A stretch of 64,000 bases of DNA from HXMU1420-13 sp024742815 (lineage in GTDB: Bacteria > Bacteroidota > Rhodothermia > Balneolales > Balneolaceae), in the NCBI GenBank assembly GCA_024742815.1, contig JANSXX010000010.1, positions 62,001-126,000 of the forward strand. Reading direction: 5' to 3'. The notes beneath the pieces were generated by a model that was given only the letters and a program-made list of their open reading frames with translations, was not told the DNA's origin and did not search any database. Shown here piece by piece: positions 7,608 through 16,900 of the stretch. The translations under genes and the position numbers were made by a program. Position 1 is the stretch's first letter. Every line of letters starts with the position of its first letter.

Positions 7608-9530
7608 ATGAAATTAGAATCGAAAGTACCCGAAGGCCCACTGGAACAAAAGTGGGAATCGCATAAAAAGAATATGAAACTTGTGGCGCCTAATAATCGC
7701 CGTAAGTATGAAGTAATTTTTGTAGGAACCGGACTCGCAGGTGGCGCCGGTGCAGCCAGTTTAGCAGAAATGGGCTATAATGTTAAAGCATTCTGCATTC
7801 AGGATTCAGCCCGACGTGCACACTCTATCGCAGCTCAGGGTGGAATTAATGCCGCTAAAAACTACCCAAACGATGGTGACAGTATTTATCGCTTGTTTTA
7901 CGATACCATCAAAGGTGGCGATTACAGATCACGAGAAGCTAATGTGTATCGATTAGCCGAAGTATCAAACAATATTATAGATCAGGCGGTTGCTCAGGGA
8001 GTTCCATTTGCGCGTGAGTACTCTGGATTACTTGCAAACCGTTCGTTTGGTGGTGCTCAGGTTTCCAGAACTTTTTACGCTCGTGGCCAAACCGGTCAGC
8101 AGTTATTGCTTGGTGCTTACCAAAGTATGATGCGTCAGGTTGAGGAAGGAAACATCGAATACTTCCCACGCCACGAAATGTTGGATGTAGTAATTATTGA
8201 TGGTGTAGCACGTGGTATTATTACTCGCGATTTGGTGACCGGCGAAATCAAACGGCATGAAGCCGATGCAGTTGTTCTAGCAAGTGGTGGATATGGTAAC
8301 GTATTTTATCTGTCAACTAATGCTAAAAATAGTAACGTTACAGCCGCTTGGCGTGCGCACAGAAAAGGCGCGTTATTTGCTAATCCATGTTTTGTACAGG
8401 TTCACCCAACGTGTATTCCGGTATCCGGCGATTATCAATCGAAATTAACTCTTATGAGTGAGAGTTTAAGAAATGATGGTCGAGTTTGGGTGCCTCGTAA
8501 AAAAGGGGATGATCGTCATCCCAATGATATTCCGGAAGAAGAACGCTACTACTACCTGGAAGAGAGATATCCAAGTTTTGGAAACCTTGTACCTCGTGAT
8601 GTTGCTTCCCGAAACGCGAAATTAGTATGCGATGAAGGCTTAGGAGTTGGAGAAACCGGTTTAGCTGTGTATCTCGATTTCCGCGATGCCATTAAGCGCG
8701 ATGGTGAAGATACTATCAGAGCCAAATATGGTAACCTGTTTGATATGTATGAAAATATTGCAGGCGAAAATCCATACAAACGTCCAATGCGTATTTTCCC
8801 GGCAGTGCATTACACTATGGGTGGACTTTGGGTAGATTATAATTTGATGACCAATATCCCGGGCTTATTTGCAGCAGGAGAGGCTAATTTCTCTGATCAC
8901 GGTGCAAACCGTTTGGGAGCTAGTGCTTTGATGCAAGGATTATCGGATGGGTATTTTGTGCTACCTGCAACAATTGGAAACTATTTAGCAGACGTGAAAC
9001 CGGGTACTCGATATGGAACCGATCACGAAGCCTTCGACGAAGCTGCGAAGAAAGCTCAAGATGACATCGACAAATTACTAAGCATTAAAGGAAAGCGTAC
9101 CATCATCGATTTCCACCGGTCTCTAGGTAAGATTGTTTGGGATAAAATCGGAATTCAGCGTTCGAAAGAAGGTTTAGAGTCTGCAATTAAAGAGATTCAA
9201 GCCCTGCGTGAAGAATTCTGGAAAGATGTGTATGTACCGGGCGAGAAGAACAACTACAATAAGTATCTTGAATTTGCTTTCAGAGTTGCTGATTTCTTCG
9301 AATTGGCAGAATTGATGGCTAAAGATGCACTCGACAGAGAAGAGTCTTGTGGTTGCCATTTGCGTGAAGAATATCAAACCGAAGAAGGTGAAGCGCTCCG
9401 TAATGATAAAGAATTTTCTTATGTATCAGCATGGGAATTTAAAGGAGTGAATGGACAGCTTGAAACCGAGCTGCATAAAGAACCATTAGAGTTCGAGTTT
9501 GTTGAGTTGAAACAAAGATCGTATAAATAA
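7608..9530 (+). CDS. sdhA: Succinate dehydrogenase flavoprotein subunit
   Basis: 640 aa. It has the FAD-binding GTGLAGGAGAASLAEMG near residue 45, the flavin-attachment region AHSIAAQGGINAA whose His is the expected covalent FAD site, and the active-site and substrate segments HPTC, RDVASR and GANRLGASALMQGL. The size and the C-terminal helical domain fit the Bacteroidota/Bacillus class. It oxidises succinate to fumarate in the TCA cycle. I chose ATG 7608 because GGAG at 7598-7601 is a well-spaced ribosome site. The TTG at 7596, also in frame, overlaps that site and is not needed. Confidence 0.95.
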   Translation: MKLESKVPEGPLEQKWESHKKNMKLVAPNNRRKYEVIFVGTGLAGGAGAASLAEMGYNVKAFCIQDSARRAHSIAAQGGINAAKNYPNDGDSIYRLFYDTIKGGDYRSREANVYRLAEVSNNIIDQAVAQGVPFAREYSGLLANRSFGGAQVSRTFYARGQTGQQLLLGAYQSMMRQVEEGNIEYFPRHEMLDVVIIDGVARGIITRDLVTGEIKRHEADAVVLASGGYGNVFYLSTNAKNSNVTAAWRAHRKGALFANPCFVQVHPTCIPVSGDYQSKLTLMSESLRNDGRVWVPRKKGDDRHPNDIPEEERYYYLEERYPSFGNLVPRDVASRNAKLVCDEGLGVGETGLAVYLDFRDAIKRDGEDTIRAKYGNLFDMYENIAGENPYKRPMRIFPAVHYTMGGLWVDYNLMTNIPGLFAAGEANFSDHGANRLGASALMQGLSDGYFVLPATIGNYLADVKPGTRYGTDHEAFDEAAKKAQDDIDKLLSIKGKRTIIDFHRSLGKIVWDKIGIQRSKEGLESAIKEIQALREEFWKDVYVPGEKNNYNKYLEFAFRVADFFELAELMAKDALDREESCGCHLREEYQTEEGEALRNDKEFSYVSAWEFKGVNGQLETELHKEPLEFEFVELKQRSYK

Positions 9531-9542
9531 AAGCCATAAAAT

Positions 9543-9580
9543 CACAAAAGCACGAGAAGAAAGTGTTCCGTGTTTTTGTG
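9543..9580 (+). other. RNA hairpin between sdhA and sdhB
   Basis: In the 65-base sdhA-sdhB gap, CACAAAAGCACG (9543-9554) pairs with CGTGTTTTTGTG (9569-9580) over all 12 positions, counting one G-U pair, around a 14-base loop. No U-tract follows closely, so it is unlikely to terminate transcription. It could mark a processing or stability site that sets SdhB dose, or be a dispersed repeat. It sits 15 bases before the sdhB ATG. Confidence 0.5.
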
Positions 9581-9595
9581 GCAAAAGTTAAAGTT

Positions 9596-10348
9596 ATGAG
9601 TAAGAATTTTACCGTACATCTGAAATACTGGAGACAAAACGGCCCAACAGCCAAAGGGTATTTCGAAGAGCGAACATTAGACACTGTAAACGAACATATG
9701 TCCTTTCTTGAAATGCTGGATGTTCTTAACGAAGAACTTCAGCTTGAAGGAAAAGATCCTGTCGAATTCGATTACGATTGTCGCGAAGGTATCTGTGGTT
9801 CCTGTAATTTGGTGATAAATGGACAGGCGCACGGACCTAAAAAAGGAACAGCGTGCTGCCAGCTTCACATGCGTAATTACAAACATGGAGATAAAATCAC
9901 CATTGAACCTCCACGTGCAGCGGCTTTTCCTGTAATCAAGGATTTGGTGGTAGATCGATCTGCTTTTGATCGAATCATTGAAGCCGGTGGTTATGTATCT
10001 GTTAAAACTGGCTCGGCACAAGAAGCTAATGCTCGTCCGATCGAGAAAGAAACCTCCGACATCGCGTTTGATTATGCAACCTGTATTGGGTGTGGTGCTT
10101 GTGTGGCAGCATGCCCAAATGCATCGGCATCATTATTTACCGGTGCAAAAATTGCGCACCTAAGCCAGCTTCCACAAGGTCAAGTTGAGCAAAGCCGCCG
10201 TGTTGTTGCAATGGTAGATCAAATGACCGAAGAAGGATTTGGCGACTGCTCGAATTACGGCGAATGTGAAGCAGTTTGTCCGAAAGAAATATCAATTTCA
10301 GCAATTGCTGAGATGAGAAAAGATTACGTAAAGGCTGTATTTAGCTAA
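9596..10348 (+). CDS. sdhB: Succinate dehydrogenase iron-sulfur subunit
   Basis: 250 aa. The N-terminal plant-ferredoxin-like domain holds the [2Fe-2S] ligands in CREGICGSC (about residues 61-69) plus the later CC pair. The C-terminal domain holds [4Fe-4S] ligands in CIGCGACVAACP and the three-Cys cluster in CSNYGECEAVCP. It relays electrons from the SdhA flavin to the SdhC hemes. The ATG at 9596 gives the normal start (MSKNFTVHLKYW); an in-frame GTG at 9563 lies inside the intergenic hairpin and is rejected. Last gene of sdhCAB, followed by a terminator. Confidence 0.94.
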   Translation: MSKNFTVHLKYWRQNGPTAKGYFEERTLDTVNEHMSFLEMLDVLNEELQLEGKDPVEFDYDCREGICGSCNLVINGQAHGPKKGTACCQLHMRNYKHGDKITIEPPRAAAFPVIKDLVVDRSAFDRIIEAGGYVSVKTGSAQEANARPIEKETSDIAFDYATCIGCGACVAACPNASASLFTGAKIAHLSQLPQGQVEQSRRVVAMVDQMTEEGFGDCSNYGECEAVCPKEISISAIAEMRKDYVKAVFS

Positions 10349-10370
10349 CATCCAAGTGAGCAATCACTGG

Positions 10371-10410
10371 AAAAAAGCCGCTCTGATTAAATTCGGAGTG
10401 GCTTTTTTAT
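10371..10410 (+). terminator. Rho-independent terminator of sdhCAB
   Basis: AGCCGCTCTGA pairs with TTCGGAGTGGCT (some G-U pairs) across a short AT loop, followed by TTTTTTATTTTTT, 23 bases after the sdhB stop. Confidence 0.85.
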
Positions 10411-10463
10411 TTTTTAGTGGTAAATGAAGATAAAAACCATTATTTACAGGTAAAATTTCGGGT

Positions 10464-11117
10464 ATGATAGACTATTTACTTGCCGATTATAACACACCAT
10501 TCTTAATCGCATTTAGCTTTGTGGCTGCTGTAATGGTACTTGAAGTCGGTTCTTTACTAATTGGGGCGGGGCTTTCTCAGATCATCGATAATTTATTTGA
10601 TGCAACTGATGTTGGAATTGGTGCAGATTCAGATGCTGATGTTGAAATCAATGATAACTTCATCTCCAAATATATAGCTTGGGTTAAAGTGAAAAATGTA
10701 CCTCTCTTAATTTTAGCAGTGGTATACGCAGCATCATTTTCGATTATAGGGTATGTGGGGCAAAGTATGTTGGTACGAATTATTGACAATCCAGCACCCA
10801 CATGGGCGGCAACTATGGTAGCTTTTGTAGGGGCAATTCCAGTATATAAAATGATCTCTGAGTTTTTGGGGGCTAAAATTTTTAAAGAAGTAACTACCGC
10901 TCTTTCTGAAAAAACCTTTGTAGGCGAGATTATTGAGATTAATACCGGCACTGCAAAAAAAGGCCTGCCTGCTGAAGGGAAATACAAAGACCAATTTGGG
11001 CAACTTCATTATTTCATGGTAGAACCGGAAAACGATAACGAACAGTTTGAACAGGGTTCAAAAGTACAGTTAACCGGGTACGATCAATCAATATTTAAAG
11101 CAATAAAAATCGATTAA
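10464..11117 (+). CDS. YqiJ-like / NfeD-like OB-fold membrane protein
   Basis: 217 aa. There are three hydrophobic segments (about 12-38, 73-95 and 108-130), then a C-terminal soluble domain (about 145-217) with the beta-rich pattern of an OB fold (FVGEIIEINTG, KVQLTGYD). This matches the YqiJ/NfeD-type proteins that accompany flotillins. It lies 10 bases before the flotillin gene, the same pairing as E. coli yqiJ-yqiK. Its role is probably to cooperate with the flotillin scaffold in ordered membrane domains; the biochemical activity is not established. Confidence 0.75.
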   Translation: MIDYLLADYNTPFLIAFSFVAAVMVLEVGSLLIGAGLSQIIDNLFDATDVGIGADSDADVEINDNFISKYIAWVKVKNVPLLILAVVYAASFSIIGYVGQSMLVRIIDNPAPTWAATMVAFVGAIPVYKMISEFLGAKIFKEVTTALSEKTFVGEIIEINTGTAKKGLPAEGKYKDQFGQLHYFMVEPENDNEQFEQGSKVQLTGYDQSIFKAIKID

Positions 11118-11127
11118 ATAAAAACTT

Positions 11128-12942
11128 ATGGAATTATTTACGTCAAACGACTTCATTTTTATCTCAATTACGGTTGTAATTAGCCTTTTGGTAATAGGGT
11201 TAGTTTTTGCCCGATTATTTAAAAGAGCCTCCAAAGAGCTTTCTTTTGTAAGAACAGGTTTTGGTGGCCAAAAAGTGGTGATGAATGGAGGGGCATTGGT
11301 ATTTCCGGTGCTTCATGAGGTTATCACTGTAAACATGAACACACTTCGTTTGGTTGTTTCGAGAAAGAATGAACAAGCATTGATTACTAAAGACAGAATG
11401 CGTGTTGATGCTACGGCAGAATTTTACCTTCGAGTAAAGCCGGAAGTTGATGCCATCGCTTATGCCGCCCAAACGTTAGGTCAGCGTACAATCTCGCCCG
11501 ATCAGTTAAAAGAATTGATGGAAGGTAAGTTCGTGGACGCACTTAGAGCCGTAGCCGCTGAAATGGGCATGGAAGAGCTTCATGAAAAGAGAACTGACTT
11601 TGTTCAAAAAGTGCAGAATGCGGTAAAAGCAGATCTTGAGAAAAATGGATTAGAATTGGAGACCGTTTCACTAACCGGACTTGATCAAACGGATAAACAA
11701 TTCTTTAATGCCAACAATGCGTTTGATGCCACAGGCTTAACGAAATTAACCGAAACCATCGAAGAGAAGAAGAAAGTTCGAAATGATATCGAACAGAATA
11801 CATCGGTAGCTATCAAGAAGAAGAATCTGGAGGCGGAAAAAGAGCGCCTTGAGCTAGAAAGAGAAGAAGAGTTTGCCCGAGCAGCGCAACAACGCGCAAT
11901 TGCAAACCAAGCTGCCGTAGAAGCAAGCTCAATCGCCAAAGAAAAAGCAGAAAACGATAAACTCGCAGAAGAGGCTACAATTGTTGCAGAAAAAGAAGTT
12001 GAAACTGCGAGAATTAAGGCAAATAGAGAGGTAGAGGAAGAAAGAATCCTGAACGAGCAGGCGATTAAGGAGAAAGATATTGAGCGTGAAAAAACGGTTG
12101 AAATCACCGATCAGGATAGAGATATCGCAGTTGCTAATAAATCGAAAGAACGATCGAAAGCAGAAAAAGAAGCTCGTTTAGCTGAAGCCGAAGCAGTAGC
12201 TGCCAATGAAAAGGTTGCTACCGCTAAAGAGACTGAAATTGCAAATAGGAATAAAGAAATTGCAGTTATCAAGGCAACCGAAAAAGCTGAGCAAGAAGCC
12301 GTAACGGTTAAAGTGGCTGCACAAGCAGAAAAGTCGGCAGCAATTGACAAAGCAGAAGCTATCAAAACTACTGCTACAGCAGAATCTGAAGCAATTAAGA
12401 TAAAAGCAAAAGCCGATGAAGAACGCTACGCTGTTGAAGCAGAAGGTAATGAGAAGCTTAATGCGGCCGAGAATGTACTTTCAGAAGATATTATCCGAAT
12501 GAGAATTCAGCTTGAAACGATTAAACATGCAGCTGCCATAATCGAAGCTTCTGTTAAACCGATGGAGGCAATTACAGATATGAAGGTGATTAACGTTGGC
12601 GGACTCAGTGATTTCGTTGGTGCAGGTCATTCTAACGGGGCTGCAACTGCTGGGGGCAACAATGGGAATATGGCCGATCAGCTGGTTAATAGCTTACTCA
12701 AATATCGTGGGTTAGCTCCTGTTGTCGATAATATTTTAAACGAAGTTGGATTGGAACCGGGCAGTATTAAAGGGTTAACCAAAGTTTTGGATACGAATAC
12801 TGATGATAAAATAGTTCCCAAATCACCTCCAAAAAGTGAAGAGGTTGTAAATAAAGAGATTACGAAAGTCTCGTCAGAAACTACACCAGAGTCAGAGCCT
12901 TCAAGTAATCAAAACCTACAAACTACACCGCCAAATACTTAG
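11128..12942 (+). CDS. Flotillin family protein (YqiK-like)
   Basis: 604 aa. One N-terminal membrane anchor (about 9-28) is followed by an SPFH/band 7 domain (about 35-200), then a long coiled coil rich in Glu, Lys and Ala (about 210-450) with AEAEA-type repeats, then a Gly/Asn-rich and Ser/Thr-rich tail. Flotillins oligomerise on the inner face of the membrane and organise protein and lipid microdomains. The low-complexity coiled coil makes long open antisense frames that are not genes. It is co-transcribed with the upstream NfeD-like gene and ends before a terminator. Confidence 0.9.
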   Translation: MELFTSNDFIFISITVVISLLVIGLVFARLFKRASKELSFVRTGFGGQKVVMNGGALVFPVLHEVITVNMNTLRLVVSRKNEQALITKDRMRVDATAEFYLRVKPEVDAIAYAAQTLGQRTISPDQLKELMEGKFVDALRAVAAEMGMEELHEKRTDFVQKVQNAVKADLEKNGLELETVSLTGLDQTDKQFFNANNAFDATGLTKLTETIEEKKKVRNDIEQNTSVAIKKKNLEAEKERLELEREEEFARAAQQRAIANQAAVEASSIAKEKAENDKLAEEATIVAEKEVETARIKANREVEEERILNEQAIKEKDIEREKTVEITDQDRDIAVANKSKERSKAEKEARLAEAEAVAANEKVATAKETEIANRNKEIAVIKATEKAEQEAVTVKVAAQAEKSAAIDKAEAIKTTATAESEAIKIKAKADEERYAVEAEGNEKLNAAENVLSEDIIRMRIQLETIKHAAAIIEASVKPMEAITDMKVINVGGLSDFVGAGHSNGAATAGGNNGNMADQLVNSLLKYRGLAPVVDNILNEVGLEPGSIKGLTKVLDTNTDDKIVPKSPPKSEEVVNKEITKVSSETTPESEPSSNQNLQTTPPNT

Positions 12943-12964
12943 ACTGTTAACACTAATTATTGCA

Positions 12965-13005
12965 GAAAGGGCCACTTTGATTAATTTTCTAAGTGGCTTT
13001 TTTAT
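12965..13005 (+). terminator. Terminator after the flotillin gene
   Basis: GCCACTT (12971-12977) pairs with AAGTGGC (12991-12997), followed by TTTTTTTATTT. It lies 28 bases after the flotillin stop. Confidence 0.85.
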
Positions 13006-13064
13006 TTAATTCCTGCAAGCGATACCTTTAGGCGTTTTAAACCCATCATCTACTTACGAACATC

Positions 13065-13814
13065 ATGGTTAATATCAATCCAAAGAAAGTTGGCTTAATT
13101 TTTCTTTTTGCAGTGGTTTTACCAGCACTTTTCGCTTTTTTCTTCTTCACAAGGTTCAATTACATCCCCGTACAACTAACAATTGGCTCGTGCAAAATGG
13201 ACTACACAGCCATGCCCACTTACGATGAGCGATTAAGTCCTTTGGAAAGCCACAGTTTTAAAATAAAGGGCTGGGAAATGTTGATGTGTTACGGCCAACC
13301 ATCGCTCAGAAGCAGAAAAATGATTGGCCAACGAATCCCATACAACGAATTATGGAGGATGGGGGCTAACGAACCAACTCGGTTTTATACCACAGCTGAT
13401 GTTGATATGGGCGGATTGGTGATACCTAAAGGTAGATATAGCTTATACGCCATTCCGGGTAGATTCGATTGGGAAATCTTTGTATCGAAATCAATTTCGC
13501 ACTGGGGCAACGACATTAATACTGAAGTGAGAAGTCAGGAGATCGGAAGTTTTAAAATTAAACCTAACTTTCTACAGCAACCTGTTGAGAGTCTAACCAT
13601 TCATACCGAAGAGTCTACCGTTGGAGAAGACGAACTAGATCTATTTATTGAGTGGGAGCAAACTCAGTTGGTAATCCCTATAAAGAACTTAGAAGTTGAA
13701 GATAAAACTGATACTAGCTTAAAAGGATTAATTCAGGAGTATTCTAAAGAAGCCGAAGAATCGAAAGACAAAACTGACTTTGAAGTTCCTCCGCTCAATA
13801 ATAACAACAATTAA
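13065..13814 (+). CDS. DUF2911 domain protein, membrane-anchored
   Basis: 249 aa with an N-terminal hydrophobic segment (about 10-27). A DUF2911 domain fills most of the rest, shown by YGQPSLRSRKMIG, a LWRMGANEPT segment, IPKGRYSLYAIPG and WEIFVSK. Homologues are common in Bacteroidota and are exported; their function is unknown. The C-terminus is acidic and ends in a run of Asn. It is monocistronic and converges on the aminotransferase gene with a 6-base gap. Confidence 0.8.
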   Translation: MVNINPKKVGLIFLFAVVLPALFAFFFFTRFNYIPVQLTIGSCKMDYTAMPTYDERLSPLESHSFKIKGWEMLMCYGQPSLRSRKMIGQRIPYNELWRMGANEPTRFYTTADVDMGGLVIPKGRYSLYAIPGRFDWEIFVSKSISHWGNDINTEVRSQEIGSFKIKPNFLQQPVESLTIHTEESTVGEDELDLFIEWEQTQLVIPIKNLEVEDKTDTSLKGLIQEYSKEAEESKDKTDFEVPPLNNNNN

Positions 13815-13820
13815 TCAGCT

Positions 13821-14969
13821 TTAAGAGTTAATCAAAGCGTTGACTAAAGCATCCATGTCTTCGCTTTGATTATATATTTGTGGTGAAACGCGAATGCAAT
13901 CGCCGCGATAGGATACAAATACATTGGCTCGGGTAAGGCGTTCTTTTGCTTCATTCATGGAAATGCTATTTGGTAAACGAATTCCAAATAAATTAGCAGC
14001 CCGATATCCTTCATCTTCGATCCAGTATCCATGTTCGCGAAGTATATCAACAGCGTTTGATATAAGAGATTGACAGTAACTTTGGACGTTTTCAGGATTT
14101 AATTTATTCAGCATTTTGAGGGCTTCTAGCAACATTGGTACAAGAATAAAATTACTGTGCTCACCCACCTCATACCTTAAAGCTCCGGGTTGATAATGTT
14201 CGTTGTAGTTTACCAGATTTGCAAAATTCTCGCTTTCATACCGGTTAATCCAGTTTTCTTCGATAGGAATGCCATCATCAAAAGCAGGGCCATAATAGGC
14301 TATTCCAATGCTATACGGTCCCATCATCGATTTATAACCGGCCGCAATTAACGCATCGGGTTTTATTTCTGCGAGATCAAAGGGAAGCGCTCCAATACTC
14401 TGTGTGCCATCTATCACAAGGAGTGCCCCAACTTCTGTGGTTCTATTTCGGATTGAGACTAAATCAAACAGCGTGCCATCTGCCCAGTGTATGTGGCCAC
14501 AAGCTACGAGCTTGGTCTTTGTAGTTATAGCATCTAGAATCCGTTGATTCCAAATCTTACCGCGATTATCAAGCTTTTTTGGAGCTGATATTGTTTTAAT
14601 GATAGCTCCTGCTTCTTTTGCAATCCTCATCCATGGATACACATTACTCGGAAATTGCTCATCCACAATCAGTATCTCATCACCTGGCGAAAGCGAAATA
14701 TTCCTTGCAACATTAGCCATTCCATAGGACACACTTGGAATAATGACAAGTCGATTGGTTTCTTTACAATTAATCAAGCGCCCAAACTCTTCACGCAGTT
14801 GATCGCTCTCGGTGAAAAAATCACTTCCCTGCACATGATTTGGCTGTAGTTTTCGACGAATTCCTCTAATTCCGGCTTCCTCAACCGACTTCATCAATGG
14901 CGACATATACGCACAGTTCAGGTAAGTAATTGAGGGATCTAAATCAAAAAGATGTTTTTGGGAGGACAT
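13821..14969 (-). CDS. Aminotransferase class V (PLP-dependent)
   Basis: 382 aa, fold type I. The PLP lysine is in AGYKSMMGPYS (about residue 215), preceded by the cofactor Asp in LLVIDGTQSIGALP (about 193). Class V members include cysteine desulfurases, kynureninase-like and isopenicillin N epimerase-like enzymes. I see no clear desulfurase Cys loop, so the substrate is undetermined. I used ATG 14969: the ilvA stop overlaps it by one base (TGATG), so it is translationally coupled to threonine dehydratase. A TTG at 14972 is also in frame. Confidence 0.8.
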   Translation of the reverse strand: MSSQKHLFDLDPSITYLNCAYMSPLMKSVEEAGIRGIRRKLQPNHVQGSDFFTESDQLREEFGRLINCKETNRLVIIPSVSYGMANVARNISLSPGDEILIVDEQFPSNVYPWMRIAKEAGAIIKTISAPKKLDNRGKIWNQRILDAITTKTKLVACGHIHWADGTLFDLVSIRNRTTEVGALLVIDGTQSIGALPFDLAEIKPDALIAAGYKSMMGPYSIGIAYYGPAFDDGIPIEENWINRYESENFANLVNYNEHYQPGALRYEVGEHSNFILVPMLLEALKMLNKLNPENVQSYCQSLISNAVDILREHGYWIEDEGYRAANLFGIRLPNSISMNEAKERLTRANVFVSYRGDCIRVSPQIYNQSEDMDALVNALINS

Positions 14970-16234
14970 CAAGTTAAAAATCTAAATAGTCTAGGCTGAT
15001 CATTCACGTATTCAAAACTCAGGTTCTTCGTTTTCATTCGTTCAATCAACGGCTCTAGATCGTGCTTGTCTTGCAACTCTAAGCCAATCAAGGCCGGACC
15101 TAATTCTCGATTGGTTTTTTTCGAATACTCGAAATACGTGATGTCATCATCCGGGCCAAGCACATCACTCAGAAATTCCATTAATGCACCCGCACGTTGC
15201 GGAAAATCAACAATAAAATAGTGTTTCAGCCCCTGATACATTAACCAGCGTTCATTGATTTCTGCGGTTCGAGTAATATCGTTATTACTTCCTGATACAA
15301 CACATACTACTGTCTTGCCTGTTAATTCTTCCTTTAAAATTTCCAGTGCACTAATTGCAAGAGCTCCGGCCGGTTCCACAACAATGGCTTGCTCGTTGTA
15401 CATTTTAAGGATAGTGCCACATATCATGCCTTCCGGAATGGTGATAACACGATCCAGCACTTCACAGCATATTTCAAAAGTGATGTCACCAACTCGCTGT
15501 ACTGCCGCACCATCCACAAATTTGTCGATATTTGGCAGGGTAATTATTTCGCCAAGCTCCATTGATTTTTGCATGGCCGGAGCACCGGCTGGTTCAATAC
15601 CGATAATCTTAGTATCCGGCGAAACAGCTTTAAAGTAGGAACCCATTCCGGCCGAAAGTCCACCACCACCTACGGGAACCAACAAATAATCGATGGGCTC
15701 TTGCATGTCCTCAAGTACTTCTTTGCCAACAGTTCCTTGTCCGGCAATTATTTTGGGATCATTGAAGGGTGGAATAAATGCTGCACCTTTTTCGCTACAA
15801 AAGGTGGCTGCTTTTGCAAAAGAATCATCAAAAGTATCGCCTTCCAGAACAACGGTAACAAAGTCTTTCCCGAACATTTTTACCTGTTTCACTTTTTGAG
15901 CCGGTGTGGTATTCGGCATAAAAATGGTGCCATGAATCTTCTTTTTGAAACAAGCTAAAGCAACTCCTTGGGCGTGGTTACCGGCGCTCGCACAAACAAC
16001 GCCATGCTCGAGTTCTTTATCCGTTAGACTTTGAATTTTGTTGTAAGCACCACGAATTTTATAACTCCGAACCACTTGTAAATCTTCCCGCTTCAGCCAG
16101 ATGTTCGCACCGATTTCATCAGAAAGTAAAATGTTTTCCTGAACAGGAGTGTGGGTTGCAATACCACGAAGCGTTTCAGCTGCTTCGTCTATTTCTTGAG
16201 TGGAAATAAGTTTTGATTCTACGGAATCTGCCAT
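14969..16234 (-). CDS. ilvA: Threonine dehydratase, biosynthetic
   Basis: 421 aa. The PLP lysine K59 lies in RSYKIRGAYNKI, the Gly-rich phosphate loop is VGGGGLSAG, and SAGNHAQGVA is the substrate loop. The C-terminal 90 residues form one ACT-like regulatory subdomain, as in the roughly 420-aa Bacillus-type enzyme, so isoleucine feedback is likely. It deaminates threonine to 2-oxobutanoate, the first step to isoleucine, feeding the ilv genes about 8 kb away. It is followed by the class V aminotransferase with a one-base overlap. Confidence 0.93.
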   Translation of the reverse strand: MADSVESKLISTQEIDEAAETLRGIATHTPVQENILLSDEIGANIWLKREDLQVVRSYKIRGAYNKIQSLTDKELEHGVVCASAGNHAQGVALACFKKKIHGTIFMPNTTPAQKVKQVKMFGKDFVTVVLEGDTFDDSFAKAATFCSEKGAAFIPPFNDPKIIAGQGTVGKEVLEDMQEPIDYLLVPVGGGGLSAGMGSYFKAVSPDTKIIGIEPAGAPAMQKSMELGEIITLPNIDKFVDGAAVQRVGDITFEICCEVLDRVITIPEGMICGTILKMYNEQAIVVEPAGALAISALEILKEELTGKTVVCVVSGSNNDITRTAEINERWLMYQGLKHYFIVDFPQRAGALMEFLSDVLGPDDDITYFEYSKKTNRELGPALIGLELQDKHDLEPLIERMKTKNLSFEYVNDQPRLFRFLT

Positions 16235-16411
16235 AAATATTGTTTCTGAGTGAGTGGCTGAATATAGTAGATTCGAAGTACATAGGATAACATGAAGTGC
16301 TTTAGCCTAAAGAAAATCCTTCATTTATCATTTGTTACCGATTTCGGTTTTATAGAAGTAGAACGAATCCTACATTCTCGTTACGCAATAATAGAAATCT
16401 ATCAACCATAA

Positions 16412-16900
16412 ATGTTAATTCGTCCCGTAAAATATTCCGATTTATCTTCGATATATTCACTAAATGAACAAGCTCTTCCTCATGTAAATAGTATTCCAAT
16501 CAGCGATTTTGAAGCTTTTGTGGAAATCAGCTCGTTTTTTTTGGTAGTGGAGATTGATGATGAAATAGCAGCATTTTTGATTGTACTGGGACCTGGACAA
16601 TCCTACGATTCCGAAAATTACCGATATTTCTCGGCGCACTATCAAAGCTTTGATTATGTAGACCGAATTGTGGTAGCAGAAGAACACCAAGGAAAGAAAA
16701 TTGGCTCCAAACTGTATGCATACCTGACGGAACATAGCGACGAAGAGCGAGTTACCTGCGAAGTAAACTTAAAGCCCCCAAATCCAGGTTCGATAACATT
16801 TCATCAAATATTGGGTTTTAAAGAAGTTGCTCAGCAATCTTCGGAAGAAGGTAAAAAGTGGGTAAGTTTAATGGTTAAGAATCTAAACAAAGGCTTATGA
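16412..16900 (+). CDS. GNAT family N-acetyltransferase
   Basis: 162 aa, a single GNAT domain. Motif A reads RIVVAEEHQGKKIGSKLYAYL (about 89-109, with the Q/RxxGxG-type acetyl-CoA loop), and a beta4-like segment VTCEVNLKPPN and FHQILGFKEV follow. The N-terminus IRPVKYSDLSSIYSLN is typical. The substrate cannot be told. It overlaps the CotH gene by four bases (ATGA), so they are co-transcribed. The 177 bases upstream, divergent from ilvA, hold no feature I can support. Confidence 0.8.
   Translation: MLIRPVKYSDLSSIYSLNEQALPHVNSIPISDFEAFVEISSFFLVVEIDDEIAAFLIVLGPGQSYDSENYRYFSAHYQSFDYVDRIVVAEEHQGKKIGSKLYAYLTEHSDEERVTCEVNLKPPNPGSITFHQILGFKEVAQQSSEEGKKWVSLMVKNLNKGL

Noticed and set aside
9563..9595. 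Upstream GTG start for sdhB
   Set aside because: It lies inside the intergenic hairpin and adds a basic segment absent from SdhB families; ATG 9596 fits.
10577..10987. 136-aa antisense frame inside the NfeD-like gene
   Set aside because: No start signal, no family resemblance, fully embedded in a supported gene on the other strand.
11685..12107. Long open antisense frame inside the flotillin gene
   Set aside because: It mirrors the Glu/Lys/Ala coiled coil; its protein is low-complexity Ser/Ala/Phe with no ribosome site. A shadow of biased codons.
15255..15638. 127-aa frame antisense to ilvA
   Set aside because: It lies fully within ilvA and has no translation signal or recognisable domain.
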